Source of the DNA: Sequoia sempervirens
Lineage: Eukaryota; Streptophyta; Pinopsida; Cupressales; Cupressaceae
Direction: 5' to 3'
NCBI GenBank assembly: GCA_007258455.2
Contig: VDFB02000003.1
Location: 42,101,986-42,165,985, forward strand
Length of the DNA: 64,000 nt
Position numbers and translations under genes: made by a program. Below the pieces are notes generated by a model, which saw nothing but the letters and a program-made list of their open reading frames with translations, was not told the DNA's origin and did no database searches. Shown one piece after another: positions 11,901 to 23,516 of the stretch. The first letter of the stretch is position 1. The number at the start of each line of letters is the position of its first letter.

Positions 11901-12638
11901 AACCAGGGTTCCAAATTTGAATTCCTACATCTTTTGTTTGGTTTTCTTTAGGTTTTCAAGAATTTGTTGTTGGAGCAACTCACATAGATCATAGTATTTC
12001 CCATTCACAACCATTTCATGTGCAACATAAATAACAATTGCAGAAACTGAATTATCCCTATTTGTAAAGTAAATATTGTGACCTATCATTATTGAAGCAT
12101 ATTTTATAGCAGGGTTTGTGATAGGTTTTGTTGTCAGAGCTCTCCTATCAAAGGTGGCACCAATTACATTCATAACCACTTCATTCTTTACAGATTTTAG
12201 AACCGACGCAAGTCCAATATCACACAATCCTGTCACTACCTTGATCACCTCCTTAGAAATTAGTCCAGACATGTTGGTATGCATGAATTTTTCATACATT
12301 CTACTAAGTGCTAGACTTACATACATAGCATCCACATCATTGCTATAGTTAGGAAACCAATTCTAGATATCAAGCTTCTTTTGCACTAGGTTAATGTATT
12401 CTGGTTTTACTAAGAAATCATCCCCAGTTAGCTCATTAGACCATATATCTTTAATTCTTTGGTGATTATATTGAGCCAAATCTCCATGTATGTAATCCTT
12501 AGTATCTTTCATGGGTAAAAATCTATAGGAAATCTTTGAAAAAGCATCGTCGAGGTTGTTATCAAAGACTTTCATTGGATACTTTTTGAACTTTGGTCTA
12601 GGTCTCTCAGTGATGTTGACAACAGTTGGTGTAGCCAT
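8921..12638 (-). pseudogene. ~1,240-codon non-pol ORF of the split LTR element
   Basis: From the Met at 12638 one frame runs to about 10840 with TAG stops at 12363, 11925 and about 11775. A slip in the Lys-rich stretch (about 10820-10860) moves to a second frame that continues to the TGA at 8921-8923 with about ten more stops. The protein begins MATPTVVNITERPRPKFKKY and has a ~300-residue helical globular part (LCDIGLASVLKSVKNEVV; YYDLCELLQQQILENL). A region with basic clusters (SGRRKKKKTFREK), a long Lys/Glu-rich segment and a coiled-coil-like C-terminus (KSLQDTT, LVDSLKEYASDMKEQ) follow. There is no protease, RT, RNase H, integrase or zinc knuckle. It sits where pol would be. It may belong to the loosely defined 'putative plant transposon protein' families of non-autonomous LTR elements; I cannot name it. 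Function unknown; a structural or nucleic-acid-binding role is only a guess. Confidence 0.65.
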
Positions 12639-13151
12639 TATAACTTCAATTCAAACTCAAATTCTTATGAAATCCCTTTTATTTCAAACCCACAAAGCAT
12701 AGATAGTTGTAAATACCTTTTATACGCACAACGGGTTCTAGGGTTTGCACCAAATTGCTTTGAATCGCCTTCAAGACTCTTTCAATTCGCTATGCTTTCT
12801 CCAAATGCACAAATGTGACTAAAATAAACTTTGAAACTCACTTTAAACCTTTCTAATTTGATCTAATTTTGCATTAAATGATTTAATTTCCAAAAAGTTG
12901 ATAAACCCTTCATTGATACACTATAAACCCTAAAATGCCCTGCAATTCTTCAGATTTGCATATTTTATGCCTGTTTCTTTTCCAAAAGCTTAAGCTTGTC
13001 ATTTTACACCATATATATTTGTGTCACTCCTTGACACCTCATATTTCTAGGGGGTTGTTGGATTTTTCTGTTATTTCTCCCCCTAAGTCCATGCCTAAGA
13101 TCAATTTTCAAAAAAATTATCTACACCAAAGGGTGGTATAGATGCATTTGA
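12639..13151. other. spacer between gag end and long ORF
   Basis: AT-rich, short frames only. On the minus strand it separates the gag stop (13152) from the Met of the long ORF (12638). No motif recognised. Confidence 0.3.
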
Positions 13152-13472
13152 TTAATCTTCATTCTCAGGTTCCTCTTTCTTTCTCCAAATTTTCTCCATT
13201 TCCTTCTTTACTTCAGTAGGATCAATTTTCTTCACAGGTTCATTCCTCTTTTTTAGATTAGTCTACCTTGTATTCTTACTTCTACAAAATCTTGAGATGT
13301 ATCCAGGTTTTTTGTAACTATAGCATACAACACTTTTATGACCAAACTGACCTCCATTCAATCTTGATCTATATTGGTTAGCCTTATGTCCAAATACATT
13401 GCATGTATAACAATAACCATTGAAAGATTGAACCATTCTACCACCATTATATCTATTTAATAGCTCTATGTC
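13152..13472 (-). pseudogene. gag: 3' half of the split element's gag (zinc knuckles)
   Basis: Minus-strand frame ending at the TAA 13152-13154, with one internal TAG near 13263. It contains CYTCNVFGHKANQYRSR, a decayed C-X2-C-X4-H-X4-C knuckle with the last Cys replaced, then CYSYKKPGYISRFCRSKN, a second altered knuckle. A basic/acidic tail (VKKEMEKIWRKKEEPENED) follows, the usual end of copia-type gag. The first bases touch the target-site copy GTC at 13470-13472, and the 5' half of the same gag resumes at 37428. Zinc knuckles bind the element's RNA. Confidence 0.75.
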
Positions 13473-13805
13473 CACTACAACAAATCCCTGTGATTTGCTC
13501 CATTTTTTGCTCCATTTTTTGCTTCCACCCATTGTTTTAATGTAATTTTTGCCAATTTTTTGAAAACATTGGCGCTATTTATCGGGATGGCACTTTTTTG
13601 GGCATTTATTTACGCCGATTAGGACAAGTCGATGCTAATTAAGGCATTAATTTGTGTCGAAAGTAGTGTCATAGTTAGCACCAATATTAGCTCCGTGTGT
13701 GGTACTATCATCCTTTGGCTCCAAGTTTAGCTTTGAGTTTAGCGCCACTTTTAGCTCCAACTTTAGCTTCGAGTTTAGCTTCAGGTGTAGCGTCGGTTTA
13801 CACAC
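13470..13805 (+). repeat. left end of the CACTA element: target site, TIR and subterminal repeats
   Basis: GTC (13470-13472) is the target-site copy. The element starts CACTACAACAAATC at 13473, the canonical CACTA terminus. Behind it come GGCGCTA-type words and then an array of about 12-bp units resembling AGTTTAGCTTCG (about 13720-13790). The same unit family appears in inverted orientation at the right end. Subterminal repeats of this kind bind CACTA transposase in characterised elements. Confidence 0.75.
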
Positions 13806-14190
13806 TCCTATGTCGAAGAGACTTATTTATATGTCTCATCAATGATGTAAAACAGTTAAATGTCAACAAGATACGAGCATATCGAGGAGAGAATCACTTA
13901 CATCACATCGACAAGGTATATCTACAAGTGCTCGGTGAAGCACAACTCTTGGATATAATGAAGTAATGTCGATGAGACATTGAGATATCGGTAAGACAAG
14001 TTATTCAAGTAATGATCAAAAGCATACACGGCTATACCATCGGGAAGGTGAGAAACATATGCGATAGAGCGGTATACATTGTAACCTCGTGATAGGAAGC
14101 CTTGAGCAAGGCGGTGGTGAGGTAAACAACAGAAGGGAAGGGAAAAACCCTGCCATACCGCAACTGGTATAATAAGAGATGGCAGTAGTA
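13806..14190 (+). repeat. direct repeat, copy 1 (with 17846-18260)
   Basis: Begins CCTATGTCGAAG and runs through a shared series of words (TACAAGTGCTCGGYGAA, AAGTAATGATCAAAAG, GGAAGGTGAG). The minus-strand frame 13922-14200 is similar to the one at 17937-18254 only because the DNA is repeated. It contains GTCGATGAGAC and its inverse. Copy 2 has extra sequence in the middle. Confidence 0.65.
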
Positions 14191-14625
14191 CGGTAATCAT
14201 GGCATCATTACAATTTACAACACTAAATGCAGCAAATCACGTTAGTCACAATCCATTTGAATAAATCATTTAAGGAATCAAGAATATAGCCCGCCAAAAT
14301 ACTATAAAACTCTAATAAACATACTCTAAAAATTTTGTCGAAATCTTATTTTCAGGCATAGCCCACCAGAACGGAGTTTTCATTTTAATAAACATAGAAT
14401 AAAACATTTGTTGAAACCTTATTTTATGGCGTAGCTCGCCAAAATGGAGAAGTGTTTCAGTAAAGAATGACAAAGAATGGTAAGGAGATGTGCGGGATAG
14501 GAAGCATAGGATTCATTGTTGTTTATCTCATTCCTGCTCTGATCAACAAGGGTTACAATGTTCGCACTATTGCTTGTAATCCAGGTATTTAATTGACATA
14601 TGTTTGCATAATCTCAAAGTCCTTC

Positions 14626-14769
14626 AGATGCTTTTGAAGTATCAATGTATCCTATATACGGTTTAGAATGACTTCTTTTAATTTTAAAAAATAAATTAGA
14701 TGCTTTTGAAGTATCAATGTGGCCTATATAGGGTTTAGAATAATTTATTTTAATTTTAAAAAATAAATA
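14626..14769. repeat. 72-bp tandem duplication
   Basis: Two adjacent copies starting AGATGCTTTTGAAGTATC at 14626 and 14698, each ending in an A/T-rich 'ttttaattttaaaaaataa' stretch. Confidence 0.75.
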
Positions 14770-15649
14770 AATGATGTATTTTCCTGTGATTAGATAATGT
14801 AGAGATCTCCTAAATTTTCCCTAGCACACTGTCCTCTTTCACACTATGTTCATTACTCCAGCTGCTAGGGTTTTGCATTTGACATCTTTAATATCTTCAT
14901 GATAGTGGCTTTTAAATAGATCTCAATCTTTCCTTTAATCTTTACCATGTAACCCTTGAGTTCCATAATCCACCTTCAATCTCTTCTAAGAACGTTGTCT
15001 CAAGCTAGACTGCATAGTATGCATATAAATCAAGTCCTTCATACCTGCCATTGTTCCAAACCACCACTCACCGCCTTGCTTAAAATGATGCCTCCATAAG
15101 CACAATAGCATATTTTAAAATCATTGTTGCCAGTGATTGACCATTAAGGTCACTACTTTCATCAAGATACAATGAGATTTTTTTATTCAAACTTAAGGCA
15201 TTATGCAAGATAACATTGTGAATTTTTTGTTGTGTACAATTTGATTTTCTTGCACATTTATTGCTTTGCTAACTGCCTTTAAGACTGGATATTGCACCAT
15301 CAACTACAATCTCAAACAACTCACTCATTGTCACTTGAAGATTCCTTTCATGAGCATCCTTGTATAAAATCAAACTATGCCTTATAGACTACCTACTTAC
15401 TAATATAGGGGACTCATTGTTTCATGGTATTTTGAGTTTTATTTAGAAGGGGTTAATATGTGGCATTTTTATGTGCAGGAAGAATAGATTGTGATGCAAC
15501 GTTCCGGTATGGACGGTTCAGGGAAAATTGGATTGCTATCGGTGTCATACCTAGGTTGGATTGTACCTTGAGCCGGTGTGAAACACTTTCGGGTGTTTTT
15601 GCTCGGAAGCAGAACTTGTGTGTAGGAATTTCCAAATATCCGACAAAGG

Positions 15650-15985
15650 AAGTTCCTACATTGTAAAGATAAAATCATAAATTTGCTTATCTAGTTTTTG
15701 ATCCAACCTTACATCTTTAATATTCGATAGAGAAATTTTGTACATTCTAAAGATAAAATCATAAATCGGCTTATCCATCTTCTGATCTAATTTGAGGTCT
15801 TGAATATCGAATAGAGAAAGTTCCTATATTCTAAAGATAAAATCATAAATTTTATTGGTCCAATTGGAGATCCAATTTCAGGTCGTGAAGCTTCAACAGA
15901 AAAAGTTCCTACATTCTAAAGATAAAATCATAAATCTGTTTGGTCCAATTTGAGGTCCAATTGTAAGGATTTGTCTTTTTAATTA
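15650..15985. repeat. ~84-bp tandem array, four copies
   Basis: The words AAGTTCCTACATT and AAGATAAAATCATAAAT recur with starts at 15650, 15734, 15818 and 15903, a spacing of 84-85 bp. Each unit also has a 'gatccaa'/'gaggtc' section that varies between copies. Confidence 0.75.
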
Positions 15986-17845
15986 TACTTTCTAACATTT
16001 GTGTTGATATAAATTGTTACTTTAGAATTATGGTATTTATTTTCTTCTAATGTTTTCAACCCTCATTTTAGGGAAGAGCTCCGAAGATGGTTCCTTCAGA
16101 TGGAGACTACACTTTTTTGCTATAGGTTCCATCTAGAAACACCAGAAGCTCAGGTATTGTCATACTCGGGTACAACAGAGTTTGAGGTTACCTTGTTCTC
16201 CTTGATACAAAATGTTGTCCTTCAATCCCTCTTAAGCAACATTCACTATTATGGACTTCATCATTGTACCTTTCATGCATTCGATTTAATTTGTTATGTG
16301 GAAACATGTTGTCTCTATCTTTGCAAGTGATGACTATTGTGTAAGCTTTTAATCTACATGACTGCCCCTCATGTTCAATTCTTGTGATTGTTACGATGCT
16401 TGGGGCTGCTTACTTTTAACCAGACTGTTAATGAAAACTATCTTGGAATCCTTGATGATCAATTTTGTTAGAATCATGGCTATGTTGATAGTGGAATGTT
16501 CTTATTAATAAGGATAAATCTTTATCAATAAGGAGATTACCCCTTACCAACATACTCCACTATCCTTGCAAAGATTGATCTTTAATGCTTCATGGATGGT
16601 TTACTTGTGATTATCCTTCTCAAATGAAACAATAGGGCAGCAGGCTGGGCTCAGCCCTTGTGGGAGCCACATTTCACCCCACATGCTGGAACCAGATAAA
16701 CAAAACAACCTAATTTTATCTATACCTACACAATGAGAAAAAATGTTAGATAAAACTGAGCATATGATAGATATGTTTGATAACTTTCTTGTTTTCCTGG
16801 ACATCTATGGTATGCAAGTTATTTGAATGCACATGATGATCAAATTATATGTTTATACATGTATGCACATATTTTGACTGGTGATCATTCATTTCTCTAA
16901 CAACACTCTTCTCACTCAAATGTAGGGAACATAGGAGCCACAAGGAAGACATCAACTTGCATGAGGCTTAGACAAGCGGGAAGACTAAAGATGATGTAGA
17001 ACAAAGCAATCGAGATTCGTCATTGAGGCAATGATAGGTCTCCTTTCTCTTTATGTGCGTTTTTCTCTTTTGTATCTATAAATGTATAGTTTTTCAATTA
17101 TATCCATTCAAATAGTTAGTTCCACGACTTTGTGTGGAACAACATACATTTACATTATCAATAAAGACTACATTTTTGAAAGGATTGTGCAATCTTTCCT
17201 ATATTATATGCATATGCATAAGTGCAATCTAGTAATGTAATCTTCTAATTTTGTTTATGCATATGAATACAATGTAGTAGAAATAAAAATGTACCTTACT
17301 CTTCATTTGGAAATAAAAAAAGCTCTACCTGATTGAGCTATTAACTTTTGTGTCTTCACGAACATATGTTGATACAAAATGAATGGAAGAAGCATCCAAG
17401 TAATCCTATTTTTTTCTACCAACAATTCATACCAAAGAGTGAACAATTTAAGGATATTGCAATAGGTAATTTGTATCGACACAAATAATATTACTGAAGC
17501 ATTTCAAAGTTGAGACCATAAGAATCATCCTTTTTAAAACATGGATTGTGTTGTAGCCAAAATTCCATCCTAATTATTTTTGCATACTTCCATTTTCACT
17601 CATCTCTTACATCCACCATATGCATAGAATTGTTGTCATAATAACTTAAATTTAAGAAAATCCCTCACGTGAGCTTCCAAATAAAACCCTTGATCACAAC
17701 ATCAAAGTGTATTCCTCCTTTGAAATACTCCTATGATTGCTCATAGCATATCGCCAAGACAACACCATGTCGATGAGAGTCCCTCCAAAGTCTCTCCAAC
17801 ATTAGCACAAAGCACAAATCAGAAATGTAGATGAGACACCCCTAT

Positions 17846-18260
17846 GTCGAAGAAACTTATTTGTCTCATCAACGATGTAAAACAATGAATGTCAACAAGA
17901 TACGGGCATATCGACGAGAGAATCACTTATGTCACATCAACAAGGTATATCTACAAGTGCTCGGCGAAACACAACTCTTGGATATAACAGAGTGATTGTT
18001 GATGAGACAATGGCATATCGGCAAGAGACATTAACTTGTCTCATCGACACTGACAACCAACATCGGAGAACATAAGATCTAATGTGGATGAGACATTGAG
18101 ATATTGGTAAGAAAAATAAGATTGTCTCGTCGACAGTCTTCAAGTAATGATCAAAAGAATACACCACTATACTGCTGGGAAGGTGAGCAACATATGCGGT
18201 AGAGTGGTATACACTAGAAGGGAAAAGCAAAACACCGCCATACCAACATATCAAAGAAAC
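17846..18260 (+). repeat. direct repeat, copy 2 (with 13806-14190)
   Basis: Same orientation as copy 1 and about 4.0 kb away. It is embedded in a cluster of GTCGATGAGAC / GTCTCATCGAC words in both orientations (at least nine between 17769 and 18351), which resembles a protein-binding subterminal array. Confidence 0.65.
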
Positions 18261-18743
18261 AACGGGAATTTTAATTAAAAGTCTCTTCGACAGTTATGAA
18301 ATAATGATTAGTCTGATTGATGTGACTAACAAAAATATTGATGAGACTATCGCTATTAATGAAGAACTTGATCATAAAGGTGGCACGAGCGCCATTTATG
18401 AACCAGGGCTAGATGAAGTGTCTTGAAATTTGATAAATATGGCCTCAAAGAAGTTGAAATCACTATGAATTGTAATTGAAGGATTTGGAGAACCAATTTG
18501 GACGGCGGTGGGCAGCTGGAAATTTGCAGCATTTATCCAAGTTGTCTAGACTCAACTCAAAGTATTTTCTCAATAAGTAGATGAAATCATTGCATGAGTA
18601 GAGTTGAGATGGGAAAAACCTTAGGCAAACATAAAGCAAAAAGATAGAAAACTGAAGCTATGCAATTGAATCAAGACTTAATCGATCAGTGTCTTGGGTC
18701 TGGGCGAAAATCCAAAAGAAGAACATAGCTTAACCCATCGTGT

Positions 18744-21700
18744 GTGACATTAGTAGATAAACAAAAAAAATTGGGAGATGTATGGACTTCGTGTAGGGGT
18801 TACGACCTCTTTATTTATCATTATAGGAAGAAATTTCGGCATAGCCCAGTGTCAAACCTATGGAATTTGAATTTGGGTAAACTTGTAGTACCCAACGTCT
18901 TTGTGAACGTAGAGTTAATCAAGGTGTTGGCAAAGAATTACAATATGAAGACGAGAGCAATTCATTTGCCTAATGGGTCACAGTTCATGGTCGTAAAGCC
19001 ATATTATATTTCCATGATTTTTTAGCTAGACACTTCCCTGAAAACAAAATTACGAATCAAAGACTTGTTGGAGGAATGCCGCACCATGGACTCAAGTTAC
19101 AAGAGGTGGAAATTGCCTCTACATAGGGTTAAAGGTGCGGGTAACCAAACTATGAGGTTCTCTAGTGAAGATAAGCCCCCATTCTTTGTGGCTTTGTTTG
19201 AAGAATACTTTCAATACACTTATTAGTCAACTAGTCAAGTACTGGGACTTGATGTTCCTGAGAACATGACAATTGATCCCATGGTTTTAGCCATAGACAT
19301 CCAAAGCCATAATGCCCGACCCTATGTTTATGCAGAGCATTTATCGGAGGCCATCAATAATGCCCTCAATATCATCAAGAATGACTGTGAAGCCATTAAT
19401 TTCAAGCACTATTCTCTTTTCATGCACATATATTATACGAAGGGCAGGTGATGGGGATATGGGGTGAGGAACTAAGAATAAAAGAATTAGATAATGATGG
19501 AAATTCAAGGCCTGTACAAATGTGGACATTTGTGTGGGACAACAGGTGTGGAAGGTCCCACTACCTATATTTTGAGGAATATTTTGTCAAACCACTATAC
19601 AAGATGCTAGGCCACAAATGTGACTACAACCTCTCCCCAGAGATCTTAAGATTTCTCCGACCAAAAGATATGGGTCATGAAGCAAGGATAAATCACAATT
19701 GGGGGGATTGGTACATGTTTGGGGATTGTACTATAATTAGGGTTTATGGATTTGAAGTTGCACCTTATTTGTTGTCGAAGACTATGCCAAACAGAGTTGC
19801 TTATTTAGAGATCATAAGGAAATTGTCATTTTCAGCTTTCATACATTTAAAGAGCTATGGGAGGTAGACTTTCATGCCTTCCACTTTATGCTTTGGTGAT
19901 TTCACTATTATCTCTGATTCAGGCTATGACTTGGTTAGTGGTAAACTGGATTATTATGGCTTTCTGGTTGGCAACAAAAGGGAAAAGTTTGATCTTGAAC
20001 AATTCATTTGTGATGCCAAAAGTTTTTAGAAATCGAAAGGGTATGAGCATAGTTTCCTTTTAGAAGATGTCATCAGAAATTGTGAAGAAAAACAAAACAT
20101 GATGAGAATGAATGCCTACAGTAGGGTTATGATGGTTGAGGCTTGGAAGGTGAATAATAACCCAGGCTACGTAGGGGCTTTCACTAAGGTACATGATCCC
20201 ATAGAAAGAATTGAACAGTTAATCCTCCATGAAGAAGAACTGATAAGACATGTGCCACTTGTGGCATTTGAAAGAGGAAGAGGCATCGGTCTTAGGAGGA
20301 AAGTATAAAATATCACACCACTAGATCACTTGTCACCTCAACCTACTCCTGAAGTGAGATTTTTAGTTGGTTCCCCATCCATGGAAGAAGATAACACTGA
20401 GGAGGAAGAAGGAGTCTCACAATTTAATGCTCCTATTATGCCCCAATATGAAATTCCATTGGAAAGAAGTGTGATCACCTTTGAAGCCTCTGATGAGCTA
20501 TCAGATGATGCGAGGCATCGTGCAAGTCAGGAATTTGTTGGAGATGATACTTTTGTGTAGACCCCTGAATTTAAGTCCTTTCTATATGAGTATAAAGGAA
20601 GACTAATAAGAGAAAGGTTAAAGGACATTGAACCTGAGAAAGAGGCTTATGCCTTGAAAGAGTTGTAACATGAAGTTGATAGGGAAATGAGAAACATGGT
20701 TGTTGAGAGAGGAAGAGCATTATTGCAAGAAGCTGGAGTTATGCTCCTTCCTGGGTGGGATATTAGTTCAACCATTGTGTTTGAAAACTTTTTGAAGAGA
20801 AAGAATAAAACTTTGCAAATAACGGATGAAGCAGGTGACAGGGTCTATACAGGGTCAAGGTACAATCCTGATAATACCACTTTGCAAATTTGGGCTCTTT
20901 ACACCCCAGGAAAGAAGCCTTCTCTCATTGACCATGATCAAATTTTTGGACATCTCCTGGTGCAAAGAGTAGGGGAGACAGATCCCTTGGAGACTGCTAA
21001 CTTGAATGTGAATGTAGCCAAATTCACCAAAGCCCAGATCCAAAAGCTAGTAAGAGATAACTAGTGGCTGATAGAGGAAAATGACAGGTTGAAACAAGAA
21101 TTAACCAACTACAAAGATAGGCTGCCTACTTCTCCAAGGCTTTACTCTCCTTTAATTGAACATGAAAGAAAAGTGTTAGAGGCCATGTCTGAGACTGCTC
21201 AATGGAAGCATAAATTTGAAAAGGCTCAAAAGGAACAGGAAGAACTAAAAAGAAAATTGAAGGCTACTACTTTTGAAGTAGCATCAGGGATAATTTGTAT
21301 GAAATTCAAAGATATGTGCCAACATGCAGATGGTGTCTGGCATGCTCACAGGGGAACATACAAGGCCCTCGCGGAGCATGGAAGTCTGCTTGATAGGATG
21401 AAGGAAATTGAATCCCATATCAAGGAAAAAGATGGAGATAATAATGCTTTTCTCCAAGAATGTCAGAGCCTCATGAATACACATGAAAACTTCTAGAATA
21501 TCTTGACACAGGAATTGAGTGACTTCAACTAGCCACTATGTATGGCCATGCTAGATTTCTTTGAAGAAACAGATTTGAAGGATCGAGAAACTTGGAAAAA
21601 TGAGATATCAAAATATTTTCCAGGCATCCTTGATGACATCAATGATGAGGATGAGGTACTCAGGAAAACGCACAAGCAGCTTGGGAGGATTGCTGGATTG

Positions 21701-21805
21701 GAGAATGTAATGACAAACACTCTACAAAATGCAAACACTTATGCCTAGGAGAAATACATTGATCACATGTCAAAGGTTAATTTGTTCCTTGCACGAGCTG
21801 TATGA
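18744..21805 (+). pseudogene. ~1,020-codon non-pol ORF of the nested element
   Basis: Starts at Met 18744 in one frame to about 19448, shifts by one frame, then stays in a single frame to the TGA at 21803-21805. About eleven stops interrupt it; nine are TAG. N-terminal half: a globular region with RPYVYAEHLSEAINNALNII, CGRSHYLYFEEYFVKPLYKM and PKDMGHEARINHNWGDWYMF. Middle: acidic and Pro-rich (PSMEEDNTEEEEGV). C-terminal half: long coiled-coil-prone helices (WLIEENDRLKQELTNYKDRL, KFEKAQKEQEELKRKLK, LLDRMKEIESHIKEKDGDNN). No zinc knuckle, protease, RT or integrase. It differs in sequence from the ORF at 8921-12638 but has the same plan: globular N-terminus, charged middle, coiled-coil C-terminus. 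Function unknown. Confidence 0.6.
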
Positions 21806-22455
21806 GGAGGTAGTCAGAGTTTGGTTGTTGTGGATGCATTAACATGGTGCTTGAGCCTTGAATAGATCTTAGGTGGTCACGGGCACTTGCTAATGATTAA
21901 CGGACTGTGGTGCATCCAAGACTAAACTCTTTTTAAGTTTCTATGTTATGTTAATTATGCTTTAGTTAAGAAACGATGTAACTTTTTTGAACGGACCTGA
22001 AGCTTGTTGCTTCCCATACAAATAGGGAAACCAAGGTCCGATTTTGATTATCATATCATCATCATTTCAATCCATTAGAATAGATACTAGACCATCTCAT
22101 CCACTTATTCATATCAAAAGAACTCATGTTATGTATGTTTATATTTTGAGCAATATAATGGAGCAGATACATTATAACTTGTAATCCATTTTCAGTGTTC
22201 AATTGTTGTGTCGATTTCCATGCTTATTTATTGTTTTGTTGTCTCCAAAGTGGTCTTTTCAAGTTGTTTAAATCTAAAAGATTTATCAGGGCACATTTGT
22301 TGTTACTGTGTGGATTCTTTTATTGGTTTCTGGTTAGGTGTGAATTAAACTCCTTTCAACTAATTTACTTTAATTGGTTTGTATTAAGGATTAAAGTCCT
22401 CTTAGAGATTGGCACCCTCTTATGGTCTAAAAACCTGCGTTTTTGAGACCCAACA
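21806..22455 (+). other. 3' non-coding part of the nested element, with a hairpin
   Basis: No gene. At 21992-22040 outer arms CGGACCT / AGGTCCG and inner arms TTCCC / GGGAA around ATACAAATA can fold into a two-level hairpin. It ends ...ACCCAACA at 22455. Confidence 0.45.
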
Positions 22456-23516
22456 TATTGCAAATAACTCTAAAAATTTAGAAGTCTATGAAACAGTGTA
22501 TATATTCTTGTACTTGTAAATATTCTTGTATATATTCTTGTACTTGCATATTCTATGAAACATTCCTTATTTTCTATGAAATAGTGTATATATTATTGTA
22601 CTTGTAAATATTCTTTTAATGTTATGTCTATTAAAGAAAACAGAGTTTGAATAAAAAATGCTTCACCCTTTTTTGTAAGTATGTGAATTATTATTTAAGA
22701 AAAAATCTTACAGTGTTTACATTTTCAGTTTACTAGTTTCAAATCTTCATTTGCTATGTATATAAAATTGTATGTGCTCTTTATCTCTAATGACATAAAT
22801 TAGTAATGTCATCACAATCAGCGTTTTCAATTTCAACACCATCATTGTCCACACTTTTCATATCCTGTTCACTTTTAAGTACAATCATCAAAATTTTATT
22901 TTTATTTCTTGTCCCAGTTAATCTTGATTCCTTTCAACGCAACACAATAGGTTGCATGTTAAATTTGAAACATTTTCTTTTCATTTTTTTGTATATATTA
23001 TTTTCTCAGTGCATCATTATGTAACAATTTCACTTTTGAGATATACAGTAAAAATAAATGAAAGCACATGTTTGCTTTGTCAAGGGAAATGTATGGTGAA
23101 TACCCTATGTCTTTTAGATAAGTGTGCAAGCGAAATAAGACATAACTGATTGAATCTGATTTTCTACTGTACAATTGTTTTTTTATGTGTTTTTTACTTT
23201 TTGCATGTGGATTACCCTCAGAAAGGGACTTATACTTATCTTTTCTTAAATGAAGCCTTTACATTTCTTGTCTATGAAAGGAATTTACTGCTTGACAATA
23301 GGTTCATGAACTTCATACAAATTAAGATTGGTGTAAAAGGCCATCCCCACAAATGTTGTTTGGTCTAGAATTATAATGGAAAATAAAAAAACTTGCTAGG
23401 AGAATAAAACAAGTTTTCAATTGTCCAAGTACAACATAATATTACTGAAGCATTTCAAAGTTTAGGCCATAAGAATCATCCTTTTTTAAACATGGATTGC
23501 AAATAATTTTGAAAAT
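22456..23516. other. CACTA interior, non-coding
   Basis: Short chance frames only. At 22500-22615 the word 'atattcttgtacttg' recurs, giving an irregular repeat. The last ~90 bp before the TNP2 stop are duplicated at 17478-17548 plus 22461-22487. Confidence 0.4.

Larger units (their letters stand above)
14191..17548. other. CACTA interior, no gene recognised
   Basis: Contains two tandem arrays (listed separately). A short GC-richer stretch at 15466-15660 holds overlapping frames on both strands that match nothing I know. No transposase fragment was found, although this is the 3' side of TNP2. A segment at about 17478-17548 repeats sequence found beside the TNP2 stop codon (23432-23498). Confidence 0.4.
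17549..22455 (+). mobile_element. ~4.9 kb TG...CA insertion inside the CACTA element
   Basis: The insert begins TGTTGTAGCC and ends ACCCAACA, flanked by GATTG (17544-17548) and TATTG (22456-22460). The boundaries are shown by an uninterrupted copy of the flanking sequence at 23432-23530: its left part matches 17478-17548 and its right part matches 22461-22487. The TG/CA ends and roughly 5-bp duplication suggest an LTR element, and a 1,020-codon transposon-type ORF lies within. I could not find a matching LTR pair, so the 5' or 3' LTR may be deleted or overwritten. Confidence 0.55.

Noticed and set aside
13922..14200. Similar minus-strand frames here and at 17937-18254
   Set aside because: The similarity follows from the DNA repeat; the frames diverge at indels, so protein coding is unlikely.
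13720..18350. Short spaced repeats that could suggest a CRISPR array
   Set aside because: Units vary, occur in both orientations and lack uniform spacers; the sequence is clearly plant transposon DNA.
21826..22455. Possible 3' LTR starting TGTTGTGG and ending CCAACA
   Set aside because: It does not align with the start of the insert at 17549, so an LTR pair is not supported.
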